Assembly: GCA_037045225.1 (NCBI GenBank)
Contig: JBAOHZ010000009.1
Coordinates: forward strand, 124,001-188,000
Source: Nitrospira sp.
Lineage (GTDB): Bacteria > Nitrospirota > Nitrospiria > Nitrospirales > Nitrospiraceae
Direction of reading: 5' to 3'
Length of the DNA: 64,000 nucleotides
In this document: positions 18,553-28,060 of the stretch, in pieces
How the letters are laid out: every line of letters begins with the position of its first letter
How positions within the stretch are numbered: position 1 is the first letter of the stretch
Notes under the pieces: generated by a model
Told to the model about the DNA's origin: nothing
Seen by the model: the letters and a program-made list of their open reading frames with translations, nothing else
Database searches by the model: none
Position numbers and translations under genes: made by a program

Positions 18553-19458
18553 ATGTCGCGCGGAATTATTTTCAGCGTAGGACTCTTCGCCCTCACATTA
18601 CTGGCGTTCCTCTGTATCCCTCGACACCTGCCGGTGACGTCGTCGGCCACCGGTCACCCTGCGTTCAGTGCCCACATTGAAAACGGCCAGCTGACCCTCT
18701 CCGGCGCGGTCGCCAGCGAGGACGCCAAAGCCGCCGTCATCGCGCGCGCACAGGATCTCTCAAAGAATCTCAGGCTCCGTGTCACCGACAACCTCGAGAT
18801 CATCGAACACGGCGAGGCCGCCGGATGGGAAGCCACCCTCCCCGCACTCCTCACCCAGATGGTTACCCTCCAGCACCATCAAGCTACCATCTCACTCTCA
18901 GGTCAGACAGCCACGGTGAAAGGCGCGGCCGCAAGCACCGACGCGAAGACCAAACTGCTCCATGATATGGCTTCATTACTGGGAACCTCCGTACACGTGC
19001 AGGATCAGTTGACCGTGGCCTCGGCCGGTTCCGTGAGTCAGGCCAACCTTGGTTCCGCCGGCCAGCCGTCCGCCACGCCGCATGCCTCCCGTGCGCAAGT
19101 GCAAGCCGGACTGGATGAGGTCCTGCGGGGCGAACATATCGCCTTCGAAAGTAATAGCGCGGTCCTCACCCACAAAGGGCGCGCCGTGATCGACAAGCTC
19201 GTGCCGGCGCTCAAACGGGCGCCCGACGCGGTCATCGAAATCGGCGGGCACACCGACTCGTATGGCGATCCCGACTACAACTTGCAACTGAGTCGCACCC
19301 GAGCGGAATCCGTCCGGCAATACCTGGTCGAACATCAGGTGTCGAATCGGTTGACCGCCGTTGGGTATGGATCAACACGCCCCCTGAGCCAGGACCGGAC
19401 GCGCGCCGCATCCAAGAAAAACCGGCGCATCGAATTTCGCGTGAAAGAGGAACGGTGA
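18553..19458 (+). CDS. OmpA-family protein
   Basis: A 301-residue envelope protein. It has an N-terminal hydrophobic segment (GLFALTLLAFLCIP) that is a signal or anchor. Two repeated ~70-residue stretches that look like BON-type domains follow (ENGQLTLSGAV and ISLSGQTATVKGA). The C-terminal ~120 residues form an OmpA-like peptidoglycan-binding domain with IEIGGHTDSYGDPDYNLQLS and a GYGSTRPL segment. It would link the envelope to peptidoglycan. It is followed after 4 nt by a coiled-coil membrane protein, suggesting co-transcription. Confidence 0.85.
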   Translation: MSRGIIFSVGLFALTLLAFLCIPRHLPVTSSATGHPAFSAHIENGQLTLSGAVASEDAKAAVIARAQDLSKNLRLRVTDNLEIIEHGEAAGWEATLPALLTQMVTLQHHQATISLSGQTATVKGAAASTDAKTKLLHDMASLLGTSVHVQDQLTVASAGSVSQANLGSAGQPSATPHASRAQVQAGLDEVLRGEHIAFESNSAVLTHKGRAVIDKLVPALKRAPDAVIEIGGHTDSYGDPDYNLQLSRTRAESVRQYLVEHQVSNRLTAVGYGSTRPLSQDRTRAASKKNRRIEFRVKEER

Positions 19459-19462
19459 ACCT

Positions 19463-20713
19463 ATGGGAGCCATGATTCTACAAATGATCGGGTGCTTACT
19501 GGTGGCGGCGACCATCGGGGTGATGATGGGGTGGCTGCTCCGCAGCTTTGCCACCTCTGAAAAACGGCAGCAACTGTCTGAAATCGCCACCCGGCTCCGC
19601 GGGCGAGAACACGAACTAGACACTCTCAATCATGAGTTGAAGGTGCGCACGTCTGCCGTCCAGATGCTGGAAGGCAAGATGATGACCTCGGAAGCGGCGC
19701 TCAAGGACCTGACCGCCGATCTCGCCACAAAAGTTGAACAGCTCACCACGCTGCAGACCGAGGTCCGCGAAAAGGGAGTGCGTCTGCATGCCGCCGAACG
19801 TGAACGGGACACTCTGCGACGCGAAGTCGAAGCAGCCGAGGCGAAGATCAAGGCACAATCGACGGGATTTGCCGAGATGCAGGCACAGATGGAGAATGCC
19901 GAAGATGTGTTGATTGCTCGCGATCAGGAGATTGCGACCTTGAAGACCTGGGTCGAGCAACTGGCTCCGAAAGATGCCGAGATCGCCAGACTGCGCGCGC
20001 ACACCCAAGAGCTGGAACCGTTCCTGGAAAAAAGCCGCCGCCTGGAACGCGAACAGGAACAGGACCGCACCCGCGCTGCAGCCGCACTACAGGCCACAGA
20101 GCAGGAACTCACACAGACCCGGGCACGCCTCCAGGCAATCGAACTGGATCTCGCCAACCTGCGAACACAGAGCCAGGAAGATCTCACGCGGTTCGAGAAC
20201 ACCCTGCAGGAACGGGAGGCGGAGATTCAGAAACTGCGGGCGACGGTCGATGAATTGGACCTGCTCCGCAGCGAGGTGGAGAAAAAAGATATTGCGCTCC
20301 GCGAGGCCGAAGAGCGTCGCGTAATGGATGTGAGCGAGCGGGAGGAAGAAATCGGCGCACTCCGCAAGCGACTCGTCGAGTATCGCGTGGCTCAGCGGTT
20401 CAGCGCGCAAGCGAAGTCGGCCGGAGGCACAGAGTCGAGATCACCCAATACACCTGCACCCACGGGCATCGCGGGTAAAAGCCATCCTTCCCAGAAGGAC
20501 GACCTCAAACAGATTCGCGGAATCGGCCCGGTGATGGAGCGCGTCCTCAACCGGATGGGCATGTTCACCTTCCGGCAAATCGCCGAGTGGAAAGAACACG
20601 ACCTCGAACATATGGCGTCGGAGCTCAACACTTTCCCCGATCGGATTCGCCACGACAACTGGATCGACGGCGCCAAGGAGCAGCATTTCCTGAAGTACGG
20701 GGAAGAACTGTAA
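19463..20713 (+). CDS. membrane-anchored coiled-coil protein with C-terminal helix-hairpin-helix domain
   Basis: A 416-residue protein with three parts. An N-terminal transmembrane helix (IGCLLVAATIGVMMGWLL) anchors it. Residues ~35-310 are a long heptad-rich, highly charged coiled coil (Glu, Arg, Leu, Gln). Residues ~345-416 form a small domain with DLKQIRGIGPVMERVLNRMG, a helix-hairpin-helix motif seen in predicted flap-endonuclease-like proteins of unknown role. GAGGAAC precedes the ATG. The design suggests a tether between the inner membrane and DNA or another partner; this is inference. Confidence 0.75.
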   Translation: MGAMILQMIGCLLVAATIGVMMGWLLRSFATSEKRQQLSEIATRLRGREHELDTLNHELKVRTSAVQMLEGKMMTSEAALKDLTADLATKVEQLTTLQTEVREKGVRLHAAERERDTLRREVEAAEAKIKAQSTGFAEMQAQMENAEDVLIARDQEIATLKTWVEQLAPKDAEIARLRAHTQELEPFLEKSRRLEREQEQDRTRAAAALQATEQELTQTRARLQAIELDLANLRTQSQEDLTRFENTLQEREAEIQKLRATVDELDLLRSEVEKKDIALREAEERRVMDVSEREEEIGALRKRLVEYRVAQRFSAQAKSAGGTESRSPNTPAPTGIAGKSHPSQKDDLKQIRGIGPVMERVLNRMGMFTFRQIAEWKEHDLEHMASELNTFPDRIRHDNWIDGAKEQHFLKYGEEL

Positions 20714-20813
20714 CCAGCGGTCCATCCGATCTCCCGATATCCTCCTCCGATTCGCGCACCTCGATACTTCACCTCTTACCAAGCCCTCGCCACTCCTCCC
20801 GTTGTGCCTGCCT

Positions 20814-21998
20814 TCACTCGTCGAGGCTTGGACGAAGCAGGAACGGTCCATAGACCAGGGCAAACAGCAGATAGGCGCCGCTCCACGCAGCCCCGGCGGA
20901 GCCGAACATCAGATTCGTCGGAAGACCGGTACCGGGCCCAAAGACCCGGAGCATCGCGCCGAGTATCACCAGGAGATAGATGCACATCGTCGCAGGACCG
21001 GCATGCCGAGGTCGCCCAGTATGGCCGAGGCTGGCGCGAGTCATCACCGCCAGGGTCATCACACCGACCGCACCGGTAGTCAGCGCGTGTACGGCATCTT
21101 CCTTGACAAGCCCAGTGCCCAATAGCGCACCACCGAGCACCAGCATGGACAAGACGAGCCAGCCATAGCCCACATGCAGGCTCAGCACGAGCGGTTCACG
21201 CCAGGTGAGCCAACCATACCAGCGCATGAGGCGAACAAAATTCACGGCCCCGGCAACGAGGAAGATCCAGCCTGTTGTCACCGCCTGCGGCTGCACCGTC
21301 CAGGCCAGCGCCGCCGCAAGCACGAGCGCGATCGAGAGCCCGTCAAAACGTGAAAAGGGGGCCGGGCGTTCTCGATTCCCCTGCCCCACCAGAAACTCAC
21401 GCGTGAAGTTTGGGATAAGTCGTCCACCGATGAAGGTCAACAGGAACAGGTCGAGCGCGAGGGCCAGGCGTAGCGCAAGGTCGGTCTCCGCGCCAGTGAA
21501 TGCAAGGCCGTGAAAGGTGATATTCGCCGCGGCATACAGACTGATGGCCACTCCTACCGGGGCATGGCCCCAACTGTGTCCCGCCGCAAGTTCCCGCCAC
21601 AGCAGACCCGCAAGCGCGACGAGAAAGGCCCCATCCACAACGGCAGACACCAGTGGCGTCCCGAGAGGAATCGCCATGGCCACACGTCCCGCCAGCCAGA
21701 GGATGAAGAGCCCCATCAGCTCACGGCCCTGAATGGCCGGGCGATCCGTCCAATTAGGCACCGCCGTGAGCAGGAAGCCGGCAATCACGGCAGGGAGAAA
21801 CCCGAAGAGCATCTCGTGCACATGCCAGTCGCGAGCGGAGGCGAGGAGGACCGGGTTCCCGGCCCCGGTCAGGATCAGAATCCAAACAGGAACAGCCACA
21901 CCGGCAAACAGCGCAGCTCCCAGAAAAAACGGACGAAATCCGTACGAAAAGAACGCCGTCATCGGCGCGGCTGCGCTCCGTTCCATTCCATCGCCCAT
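20814..21998 (-). CDS. NnrS family protein
   Basis: A 394-residue integral membrane protein with about 12 hydrophobic segments. Family hallmarks are the start FFSYGFRPFFLGAALFA, then WHVHEMLFGFLPAVIAGFLLTAVPNWT with conserved histidines, GRLIPNFTREFL and ASLGHTGRP. NnrS proteins bind haem and copper and protect against nitric oxide stress in nitrogen-cycling bacteria. ATG 21998 is chosen because a purine-rich GGGAG element lies upstream; a longer version from 22046 is possible. No NO reductase or NnrR-type regulator is encoded nearby. Confidence 0.9.
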   Translation of the reverse strand: MGDGMERSAAAPMTAFFSYGFRPFFLGAALFAGVAVPVWILILTGAGNPVLLASARDWHVHEMLFGFLPAVIAGFLLTAVPNWTDRPAIQGRELMGLFILWLAGRVAMAIPLGTPLVSAVVDGAFLVALAGLLWRELAAGHSWGHAPVGVAISLYAAANITFHGLAFTGAETDLALRLALALDLFLLTFIGGRLIPNFTREFLVGQGNRERPAPFSRFDGLSIALVLAAALAWTVQPQAVTTGWIFLVAGAVNFVRLMRWYGWLTWREPLVLSLHVGYGWLVLSMLVLGGALLGTGLVKEDAVHALTTGAVGVMTLAVMTRASLGHTGRPRHAGPATMCIYLLVILGAMLRVFGPGTGLPTNLMFGSAGAAWSGAYLLFALVYGPFLLRPSLDE

Positions 21999-22120
21999 CG
22001 CCTTCACTCCCTCTCTCTCACGCTGCTGCGCAAGCACAACCGCCATAGTACTACGACTGCGCCGGCCAGTTCACGGTAGAGCCTACCGATACGATCAAAC
22101 AGGCGGGACCGGGCGACGAG

Positions 22121-23113
22121 CTACTCAATCTCGTACCCGCGAACCGGCAGGTACGGACCAGGCGCGTGCAGCAATTGAAACGCTTCGCGTGCATCACCCC
22201 GTACCGTTTCCGTGGAATGTGCGGCAATTGGAGCCGTCCCGATCTCAACCGGCTCCCGACGGATCTCCTGACCGGTCCGGCTACGATACACCAGCTCGTC
22301 GGTATCCAGATCGTATTCAGGCAACTCGGGGCTCTCCCAACGCTGCATGAAGTAGTGCGCGTAGAACGTATACAGACCGTGCTCCTTACGGTTCCGTTGG
22401 AGGACATACTCGGGCATGTTCTGACTATCCAGATCGGCATGGTAATGCTGCAACCAGAGGTAGTCACCGAGAATGACCAGTTTGACCAGTGGAGCATCGG
22501 CATAGAGCTTCAGCTTCACGACCTTGCCGATCGCCTTCAGACGCTTGAGCAACGCGATGCTCTGTCGGACCTCCTCACGAAAGGTCGGATACGTGCAAGC
22601 CGGATGAGCCAAGGCCTGCATCCGCGCCCGCGCCTCCTGGTTGAACGGATTCACCAGGAGGATCTTCGCCTCCAGACACTTATCCAGCACCGACGACAGA
22701 TCGCCGACCTGGTCCACCAGGGTGCCGGCGCCACTGGATCCAATGACCATAACCGAACGTCCGGAGCCCTGCTCATCTTTCAAGGCTTGAATACGCTGAC
22801 GCGCCTCCGGACCGCGCCGAGGGAAAAAGGAGACCAGGCCGGCGCCGAGTGCCACTTCGGCGAGCGCCCGATCCCGCAGACTACGATGGATATAGTTGAA
22901 GCCACCCATCAACAGCACAGCGGCGATCATCTCGACGGCGATGAGTGAAAATTTGTCATGTTCGACATGCGACCAAAACGACAGGAACTGGCCGGCGCCC
23001 ATCGGTAGGAGGAGCGCAATGCCTGCGCTCATGGCGACGATGACGATGTGAGACAGGCTGCCTGCCGCATGGCGGAGGAATGCCCGGGAAATGGAACAGA
23101 ATTCGTGAAACAA
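22121..23113 (-). CDS. two-helix membrane protein with unrecognised cytoplasmic domain
   Basis: A 330-residue protein. The N-terminal ~80 residues hold two membrane helices (VIVAMSAGIALLLPMG and FSLIAVEMIAAVLLMGG). The soluble part contains VMVIGSSGAGTLVDQ, AKILLVNPF and a VKLVILGDYLWLQHYH segment, which faintly resembles the phospholipase D-like fold, but the HxK signature is absent. I do not recognise a named family. It lies 122 nt downstream of nnrS in the opposite sense of transcription order (both minus), so it would precede nnrS if they shared a transcript. Confidence 0.6.
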   Translation of the reverse strand: MFHEFCSISRAFLRHAAGSLSHIVIVAMSAGIALLLPMGAGQFLSFWSHVEHDKFSLIAVEMIAAVLLMGGFNYIHRSLRDRALAEVALGAGLVSFFPRRGPEARQRIQALKDEQGSGRSVMVIGSSGAGTLVDQVGDLSSVLDKCLEAKILLVNPFNQEARARMQALAHPACTYPTFREEVRQSIALLKRLKAIGKVVKLKLYADAPLVKLVILGDYLWLQHYHADLDSQNMPEYVLQRNRKEHGLYTFYAHYFMQRWESPELPEYDLDTDELVYRSRTGQEIRREPVEIGTAPIAAHSTETVRGDAREAFQLLHAPGPYLPVRGYEIE

Positions 23114-23241
23114 CGAGACACCTCTAGAACAGGTAAAGAAAGATTCCCACGGCGGTGACGAGCTGGCGGTGCGAACGACGGAGGAACAACCTTCGGCGGT
23201 AGGCTCAGCGGAAACGACACATCTGCGGGCACAAACAACAA

Positions 23242-23301
23242 TCGCGTAAGACTTTTGAGATTCGAGGGCGGCTGCCCCCGGCTACAGAAGGTCTTACGCG
23301 A
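23242..23301. repeat. long inverted repeat in an intergenic gap
   Basis: A perfect 11-bp inverted repeat (TCGCGTAAGAC at 23242-23252 and GTCTTACGCGA at 23291-23301) encloses 38 nt that contain a smaller GGGC-GGCT-GCCC hairpin. It lies in the ~280-nt gap between two minus-strand genes where I see no coding frame. Possible roles are a terminator for the TPR-like gene or a structured leader of the membrane-protein gene; there is no T tract. Confidence 0.5.
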
Positions 23302-23394
23302 ACACCTGCACTGTACCAGGTCCGTTCACGTGAAGCAAGGACGGCGTGCAGAGAGCGGGGTATCCGAGTGCTGGCTCGGCAACAGTTGCTTGAT

Positions 23395-24336
23395 TCAGTT
23401 CGTGACTTGCCCCATCAGCCAATCCATCGCGTCCGATGACGCCAGCCACGCTTCGGCAAAACTCGCAATATATAGGACCGCCTCGTTTCGGTCTCCCGGA
23501 GAATAACTTTCCGGCAACGTAGCCGGCGGTTTCCGCTTGCCGGCAAAGAAGCCTGCTACATGCGGATTGCAATCCATGGCCTCCAATAAGGCCGCCTTGG
23601 CCGCGACCTCATCACCCCGACGAAGATCCAGCAGGACGCGGCTCCAGAGGAACGCGGCCGACGAATCATCCGCATATCGGCGAAAAAGACGCTCTGCTCC
23701 AGCATCGTCCCCTTGCACAAGATAACGGCTCAACAGCCCATGACGAATGCCCTGGTTATCATCGGGGTTCAGTTCCAATAACGCTTCGCAATGCGCGATG
23801 GAATCCCGATTCCGACCTAGAGCCCATAAACAATCGGCCAAGCCTTGGCACGCGCGCATGTACGGTCTGGTTTCGATCATGCCCCAAAAGTGGCCGGTGT
23901 GTTCGCGAAAAAAGGCCTCTCCAAGACTACGCCGCCCGGCATCAACTCCCTGCTGATAGAAGGTACGGGCGTCCTCTGCTGACCGAGCCTCTGTTTCCGC
24001 CAACACATTGTAGGCATCTGCACAGTCGGGGAAAATCTCCAGCGCCTGGCGGGCAAGCGCGGCAGCTTGCCGATCGGTCTTCGCTTCCCATGCCTGGTAG
24101 ATTAACTCCTGCGCCTGTTCAGCTGCTCCCTGCGTCCGAGAGCGTGGAATCTTCCCACCCTCCTTCTCCATCAGACGCTGCATGAACTGCGTGGCATCGT
24201 CCAAACTCTCAAACGTCTGCTCCCGCATGATTCGACTGAGATCAGCCATGACCCCTTCCGCGCCGAAGCGGTCCGTTTGCGGCGTTGCCGGAGTCTTTTT
24301 CGATGCGGCCCGTTTACCTGTGCGCTTCTGAGTCAT
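23395..24336 (-). CDS. TPR-like repeat protein
   Basis: A 313-residue soluble protein. After a basic N terminus (TGKRAASKKT), residues ~85-260 are helical repeats of TPR type, for example ALARQALEIFPDCADAYNVL and SIAHCEALLELNPDDNQGIR. The region after DDNQGIR recalls the ST7-like TPR family, but this is a weak impression. ATG 24336 is preferred because GGAGGG lies 7 nt upstream; another ATG six nucleotides earlier is too close to it. Function unknown; TPR proteins usually mediate protein contacts. Confidence 0.65.
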   Translation of the reverse strand: MTQKRTGKRAASKKTPATPQTDRFGAEGVMADLSRIMREQTFESLDDATQFMQRLMEKEGGKIPRSRTQGAAEQAQELIYQAWEAKTDRQAAALARQALEIFPDCADAYNVLAETEARSAEDARTFYQQGVDAGRRSLGEAFFREHTGHFWGMIETRPYMRACQGLADCLWALGRNRDSIAHCEALLELNPDDNQGIRHGLLSRYLVQGDDAGAERLFRRYADDSSAAFLWSRVLLDLRRGDEVAAKAALLEAMDCNPHVAGFFAGKRKPPATLPESYSPGDRNEAVLYIASFAEAWLASSDAMDWLMGQVTN

Positions 24337-24570
24337 ACTCATACCCTCCGACGAACCATGTTGCCATTGCCTTTCTGAGAACACAATACTGGGGTAGCCT
24401 TCAATTGCGCGCAGCCTTCTTACCCACCCAACCCTCCGGCGCGCCGCGACGCGCCGTTTACCCAGGCGAGGGCCTTCTGAGGCCGCGCGTTGCGTGAACA
24501 AAGGAGACTGTTAGGCCGCCTTCGCCCCTCTCCGTTTGACTTCAACTTTGCCTCTCACTACAATTCGCTC

Positions 24571-27500
24571 GTGGCATCACAATTCGTTCATCTGCATCTC
24601 CATACTCAATACAGCCTCCTCGACGGCGCCAACCAGATCGACCCCCTGATGCAACAGGTGAAGTCGTTCGGGCAACCCGCCGTCGCCATGACCGATCACG
24701 GCAACATGTTCGGCGCGGTGGAGTTTTACCGGAAGGCCAAGGAAGCGGGGGTCAAACCCATCATCGGGTGCGAAGCCTACATGGCGCCAGGCAGTCGCCT
24801 GGAAAAGAACTCTCACCTCGCGCACAACGACTACTACCATCTGATCCTGCTCGCGACAAACCTCAAGGGATACCAGAACTTAATCAAGTTGGTGAGCAAA
24901 GCATATCTTGAAGGATTTTATTATAAGCCGCGGATGGATAAGGAAATTCTTCAGCAACACCACGAAGGATTGATCGGCCTCTCAGGCTGTCTCAGCGGCG
25001 AGGTCGCCTACCTCATCGGACAGAAGGATCTGGAAGGTGCCACCAAGGCAGCCGGCGAGTATCGAGAGATTTTCGGCAAGGACAATTATTACCTCGAACT
25101 CCAGGCCAACGGATTAGAGCACCAGCGCATCGCCAACGACGGCCTGCTGGAGATCCATAAGAAGCTCGGCATCCCGCTCGCCGGCACCAACGACTGCCAC
25201 TACCTTAAGAAGGAAGATTCCCGCCCGCACGACCTCATGCTGTGCTTGCAGACGGGGAAGACGATCAATGATCCCAACCGCATGAAGTTCGATACGGACC
25301 AACTTTATGTGAAGTCCACCGCGCAGGCACTGACTGAATTCAAAGAAATGCCGACGGCCGTGTCGAACACCGTCAAGATCGCCGAGGCCTGCACCCTCGA
25401 CCTGGCGTTTAATAAGACCTACCTGCCCCAGTTCAAAGTGCCGGAAGGCTACACCCGCGAATCCTACGTGGAGCAACTGGCCATGGAAGGGCTCACGGCA
25501 CGCCTCAAGGAACGGCCGAGCTCCATTCCCGAGATCGCCTATCAAGTCCGACTGAAAGAAGAAGTCGCGGTGATCTGCTCGATGGGATTCGCCGGGTACT
25601 TCCTCATTGTCTGGGACATTATCAAGTTCGCACGCTCACGCGGAATTCCGGTGGGACCGGGACGCGGCTCCGCCGCCGGCAGCCTCGTCGCCTACGCCTT
25701 GCGCATTACCGATCTCGATCCGCTCGTCTATTCCTTGCTCTTCGAGCGGTTCCTGAATCCTGAACGTGTGTCCCTCCCCGACATCGACATGGACTTCTGC
25801 ATGGATCGCCGCGATGAAGTCATCAACTACGTCATCCATAAATACGGCGAAGACCACGTCGCGCAGATCATCACATTCGGGACGATGAAGGCGAAGGCCG
25901 CCATTCGCGACGTGGGCCGCGTGCTCGAAATGCCCTATGCCGAGGTGGATCGAATCGCGAAGCTCGTCCCGGATGATCTGAAGATGACCCTCGACAAGGC
26001 GCTCGAACAGGAACCGCGCCTCAAGGAACTTGTCGACAAAGATGTGAAGGTGAAGGAACTCATGTCCGTGGCGCAGTCTCTCGAAGGCCTCGCCCGCCAT
26101 GCCTCCACCCATGCGGCCGGTATCGTGATCTCCGACCAGCCGCTCACCGAACACGTCCCACTGTATAAAGGCCCCAAGGACGAAATCGTCACCCAATATT
26201 CAATGGGCGATGTCGAAAAAATCGGCCTGGTGAAATTCGACTTTCTCGGACTGAAAACGCTCACCATGATTCACCGCGCCGAGACGTTGGTGAACGAGGT
26301 GCGCCCGGATCAGCCGCCTCTGCGCGTCGAGCAATTGCCGTTCGACGATCCCGACACGTTCGCGCTGCTGTCGTCCGGAAAAACCACCGGCGTCTTCCAG
26401 CTGGAAAGTTCCGGCATGCGCGACCTCCTCATGGGTCTGAAGCCGGACCGGTTCGAAGACATCATCGCCATCATCGCGCTCTATCGCCCCGGCCCGATGG
26501 ACCTCATTCCGGACTTCATCAAACGCAAACAGGGCAAGATCCCGATCGCCTATGAGATGCCCGAGCTCGAGCCGATCCTGAAGGACACGTACGGCGTGAT
26601 CGTGTACCAGGAACAGGTCATGGCCATCGCCAACAAGGTGGCCGGCTTCTCCCTGGGACAAGCGGATATTCTCCGTCGAGCCATGGGCAAAAAGAAGCCG
26701 GAGGAGATGGAGAAGCTGCGCGTCCAATTTCTGGAAGGGGCGAAGCAGAAAAAAATCTCTGAGAAGAAGGCCGACAAACTGTATGAGTTGATCCAGAAAT
26801 TCGCCGGCTACGGCTTCAACAAATCGCACGCCGCCGCTTATGCGGTGGTCTGTTATCAAACGGCGTACCTCAAGGCCCATTACCCGACCGAGTTCATGGC
26901 GGCGTTGATGACCACCGACATGGGCAACGCCGACAAGATCGTCGGCTACTTCACCGAATGTCGCGGGCTCGGCATTCCGGTGCTCCCGCCGGACGTGAAC
27001 CAGAGCCAGAAGAATTTCGCCGTCGTCGAGACCAGCATCCGCTTCGGACTCGCGGCGATCAAAAATGTCGGCGAAGGCGCGGTTGAATCCATCATCGAGG
27101 TTCGTAACGAGACCGGACCGTTCCGCTCCTTTTTCGATCTCTTCCGCCGGGTCGACCTGCGCAAGTTGAACAAACGCATGATGGAAGGATTGATCAAGGC
27201 CGGGGCGTTCGATTCCATGGGCGGACGGCGCTCGCAATACCTGGCCGTGCTCGATCAAGCGATGGACGAAGGCATGAGCATCCAGAAGGAGCGCGCGCTC
27301 GGACAGACCAGCATCTTCGGCGACGAGACAGTCGGCCTGCCGCAAAATCTGGCAGACCCGGCCTTGCCCGATGTACCCGAGTGGAGCCAGGGTGAATTGT
27401 TGAAGTATGAGCGGGAATTGACCGGCTTCTACATCAGCGCCCATCCGCTGGCCCGGTATGAAGCGGCCATCCAACTCTTTGCCAACACTACGACCATGCA

Positions 27501-28023
27501 GATCCCCGATGTGCCGGACGGACGAGAGGTCAAACTCTGCGGCATCATTACGACCGTCAAATCCATGCTCACCAAAAAAGGCGACCGCATGGCCTACATC
27601 ACACTCGAGGATTTACATGGGCTGGTAGAAGTGATAGCCTTCCCCGACCTGTATCGAGACCATGCCGAGATGATCGTGCCGGAACGGGTCGTGCGATTGA
27701 CGGGCACCGTGGATCGCGGCGACAAAGGCACCAAGTTGCGTGGGACCAAAATCGAACCGCTGGCTGATTTGCAGAACACAGGGATCTCGCGGGTGATGAT
27801 TCGCCTGCATGACGGCCCGACGGCCTCCACCCGATTGCCGATGCTCCGGCAGGTGTTCCAGAAATATCCCGGTGCGTCGAGCGTCTCCCTAGTCATGGCC
27901 CTCGGCGGCACGATGGAAGCGCGGACCTCTCCCCTCCCCAACGTCAAGATCACTCCTAGTGAGCATTTTGTCGCCGATATCGAGGAAGTGCTAGGCAAGG
28001 GCGCCATCACTTTGGTAACCTAG
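24571..28023 (+). CDS. dnaE: DNA polymerase III subunit alpha
   Basis: The replicative polymerase, 1150 residues, typical for DnaE. The N-terminal PHP domain starts FVHLHLHTQYSLLDG. The palm carries GRGSAAGSLVAY and the catalytic aspartates in PDIDMDFCMDRRDE; YGFNKSHAAAYAV lies further on. The C terminus has an OB-fold region (VKLCGIITTVKSMLTKKG onward). GTG 24571 is chosen because it puts FVHLHLHT at the N terminus as in the family; no ribosome-binding site is visible. A longer frame from TTG 24490 is unlikely. accA follows after 37 nt, an arrangement seen in other bacteria. Confidence 0.95.
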   Translation: MASQFVHLHLHTQYSLLDGANQIDPLMQQVKSFGQPAVAMTDHGNMFGAVEFYRKAKEAGVKPIIGCEAYMAPGSRLEKNSHLAHNDYYHLILLATNLKGYQNLIKLVSKAYLEGFYYKPRMDKEILQQHHEGLIGLSGCLSGEVAYLIGQKDLEGATKAAGEYREIFGKDNYYLELQANGLEHQRIANDGLLEIHKKLGIPLAGTNDCHYLKKEDSRPHDLMLCLQTGKTINDPNRMKFDTDQLYVKSTAQALTEFKEMPTAVSNTVKIAEACTLDLAFNKTYLPQFKVPEGYTRESYVEQLAMEGLTARLKERPSSIPEIAYQVRLKEEVAVICSMGFAGYFLIVWDIIKFARSRGIPVGPGRGSAAGSLVAYALRITDLDPLVYSLLFERFLNPERVSLPDIDMDFCMDRRDEVINYVIHKYGEDHVAQIITFGTMKAKAAIRDVGRVLEMPYAEVDRIAKLVPDDLKMTLDKALEQEPRLKELVDKDVKVKELMSVAQSLEGLARHASTHAAGIVISDQPLTEHVPLYKGPKDEIVTQYSMGDVEKIGLVKFDFLGLKTLTMIHRAETLVNEVRPDQPPLRVEQLPFDDPDTFALLSSGKTTGVFQLESSGMRDLLMGLKPDRFEDIIAIIALYRPGPMDLIPDFIKRKQGKIPIAYEMPELEPILKDTYGVIVYQEQVMAIANKVAGFSLGQADILRRAMGKKKPEEMEKLRVQFLEGAKQKKISEKKADKLYELIQKFAGYGFNKSHAAAYAVVCYQTAYLKAHYPTEFMAALMTTDMGNADKIVGYFTECRGLGIPVLPPDVNQSQKNFAVVETSIRFGLAAIKNVGEGAVESIIEVRNETGPFRSFFDLFRRVDLRKLNKRMMEGLIKAGAFDSMGGRRSQYLAVLDQAMDEGMSIQKERALGQTSIFGDETVGLPQNLADPALPDVPEWSQGELLKYERELTGFYISAHPLARYEAAIQLFANTTTMQIPDVPDGREVKLCGIITTVKSMLTKKGDRMAYITLEDLHGLVEVIAFPDLYRDHAEMIVPERVVRLTGTVDRGDKGTKLRGTKIEPLADLQNTGISRVMIRLHDGPTASTRLPMLRQVFQKYPGASSVSLVMALGGTMEARTSPLPNVKITPSEHFVADIEEVLGKGAITLVT

Positions 28024-28060
28024 GCCAACCTAGGCAACACCCTTAAGGGGGTTCAGCAGT

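Noticed and set aside
22121..23113. Membrane protein as a phospholipase D or cardiolipin synthase
   Set aside because: No HxKxxxxD motif is present in either half, so only a distant fold resemblance remains.
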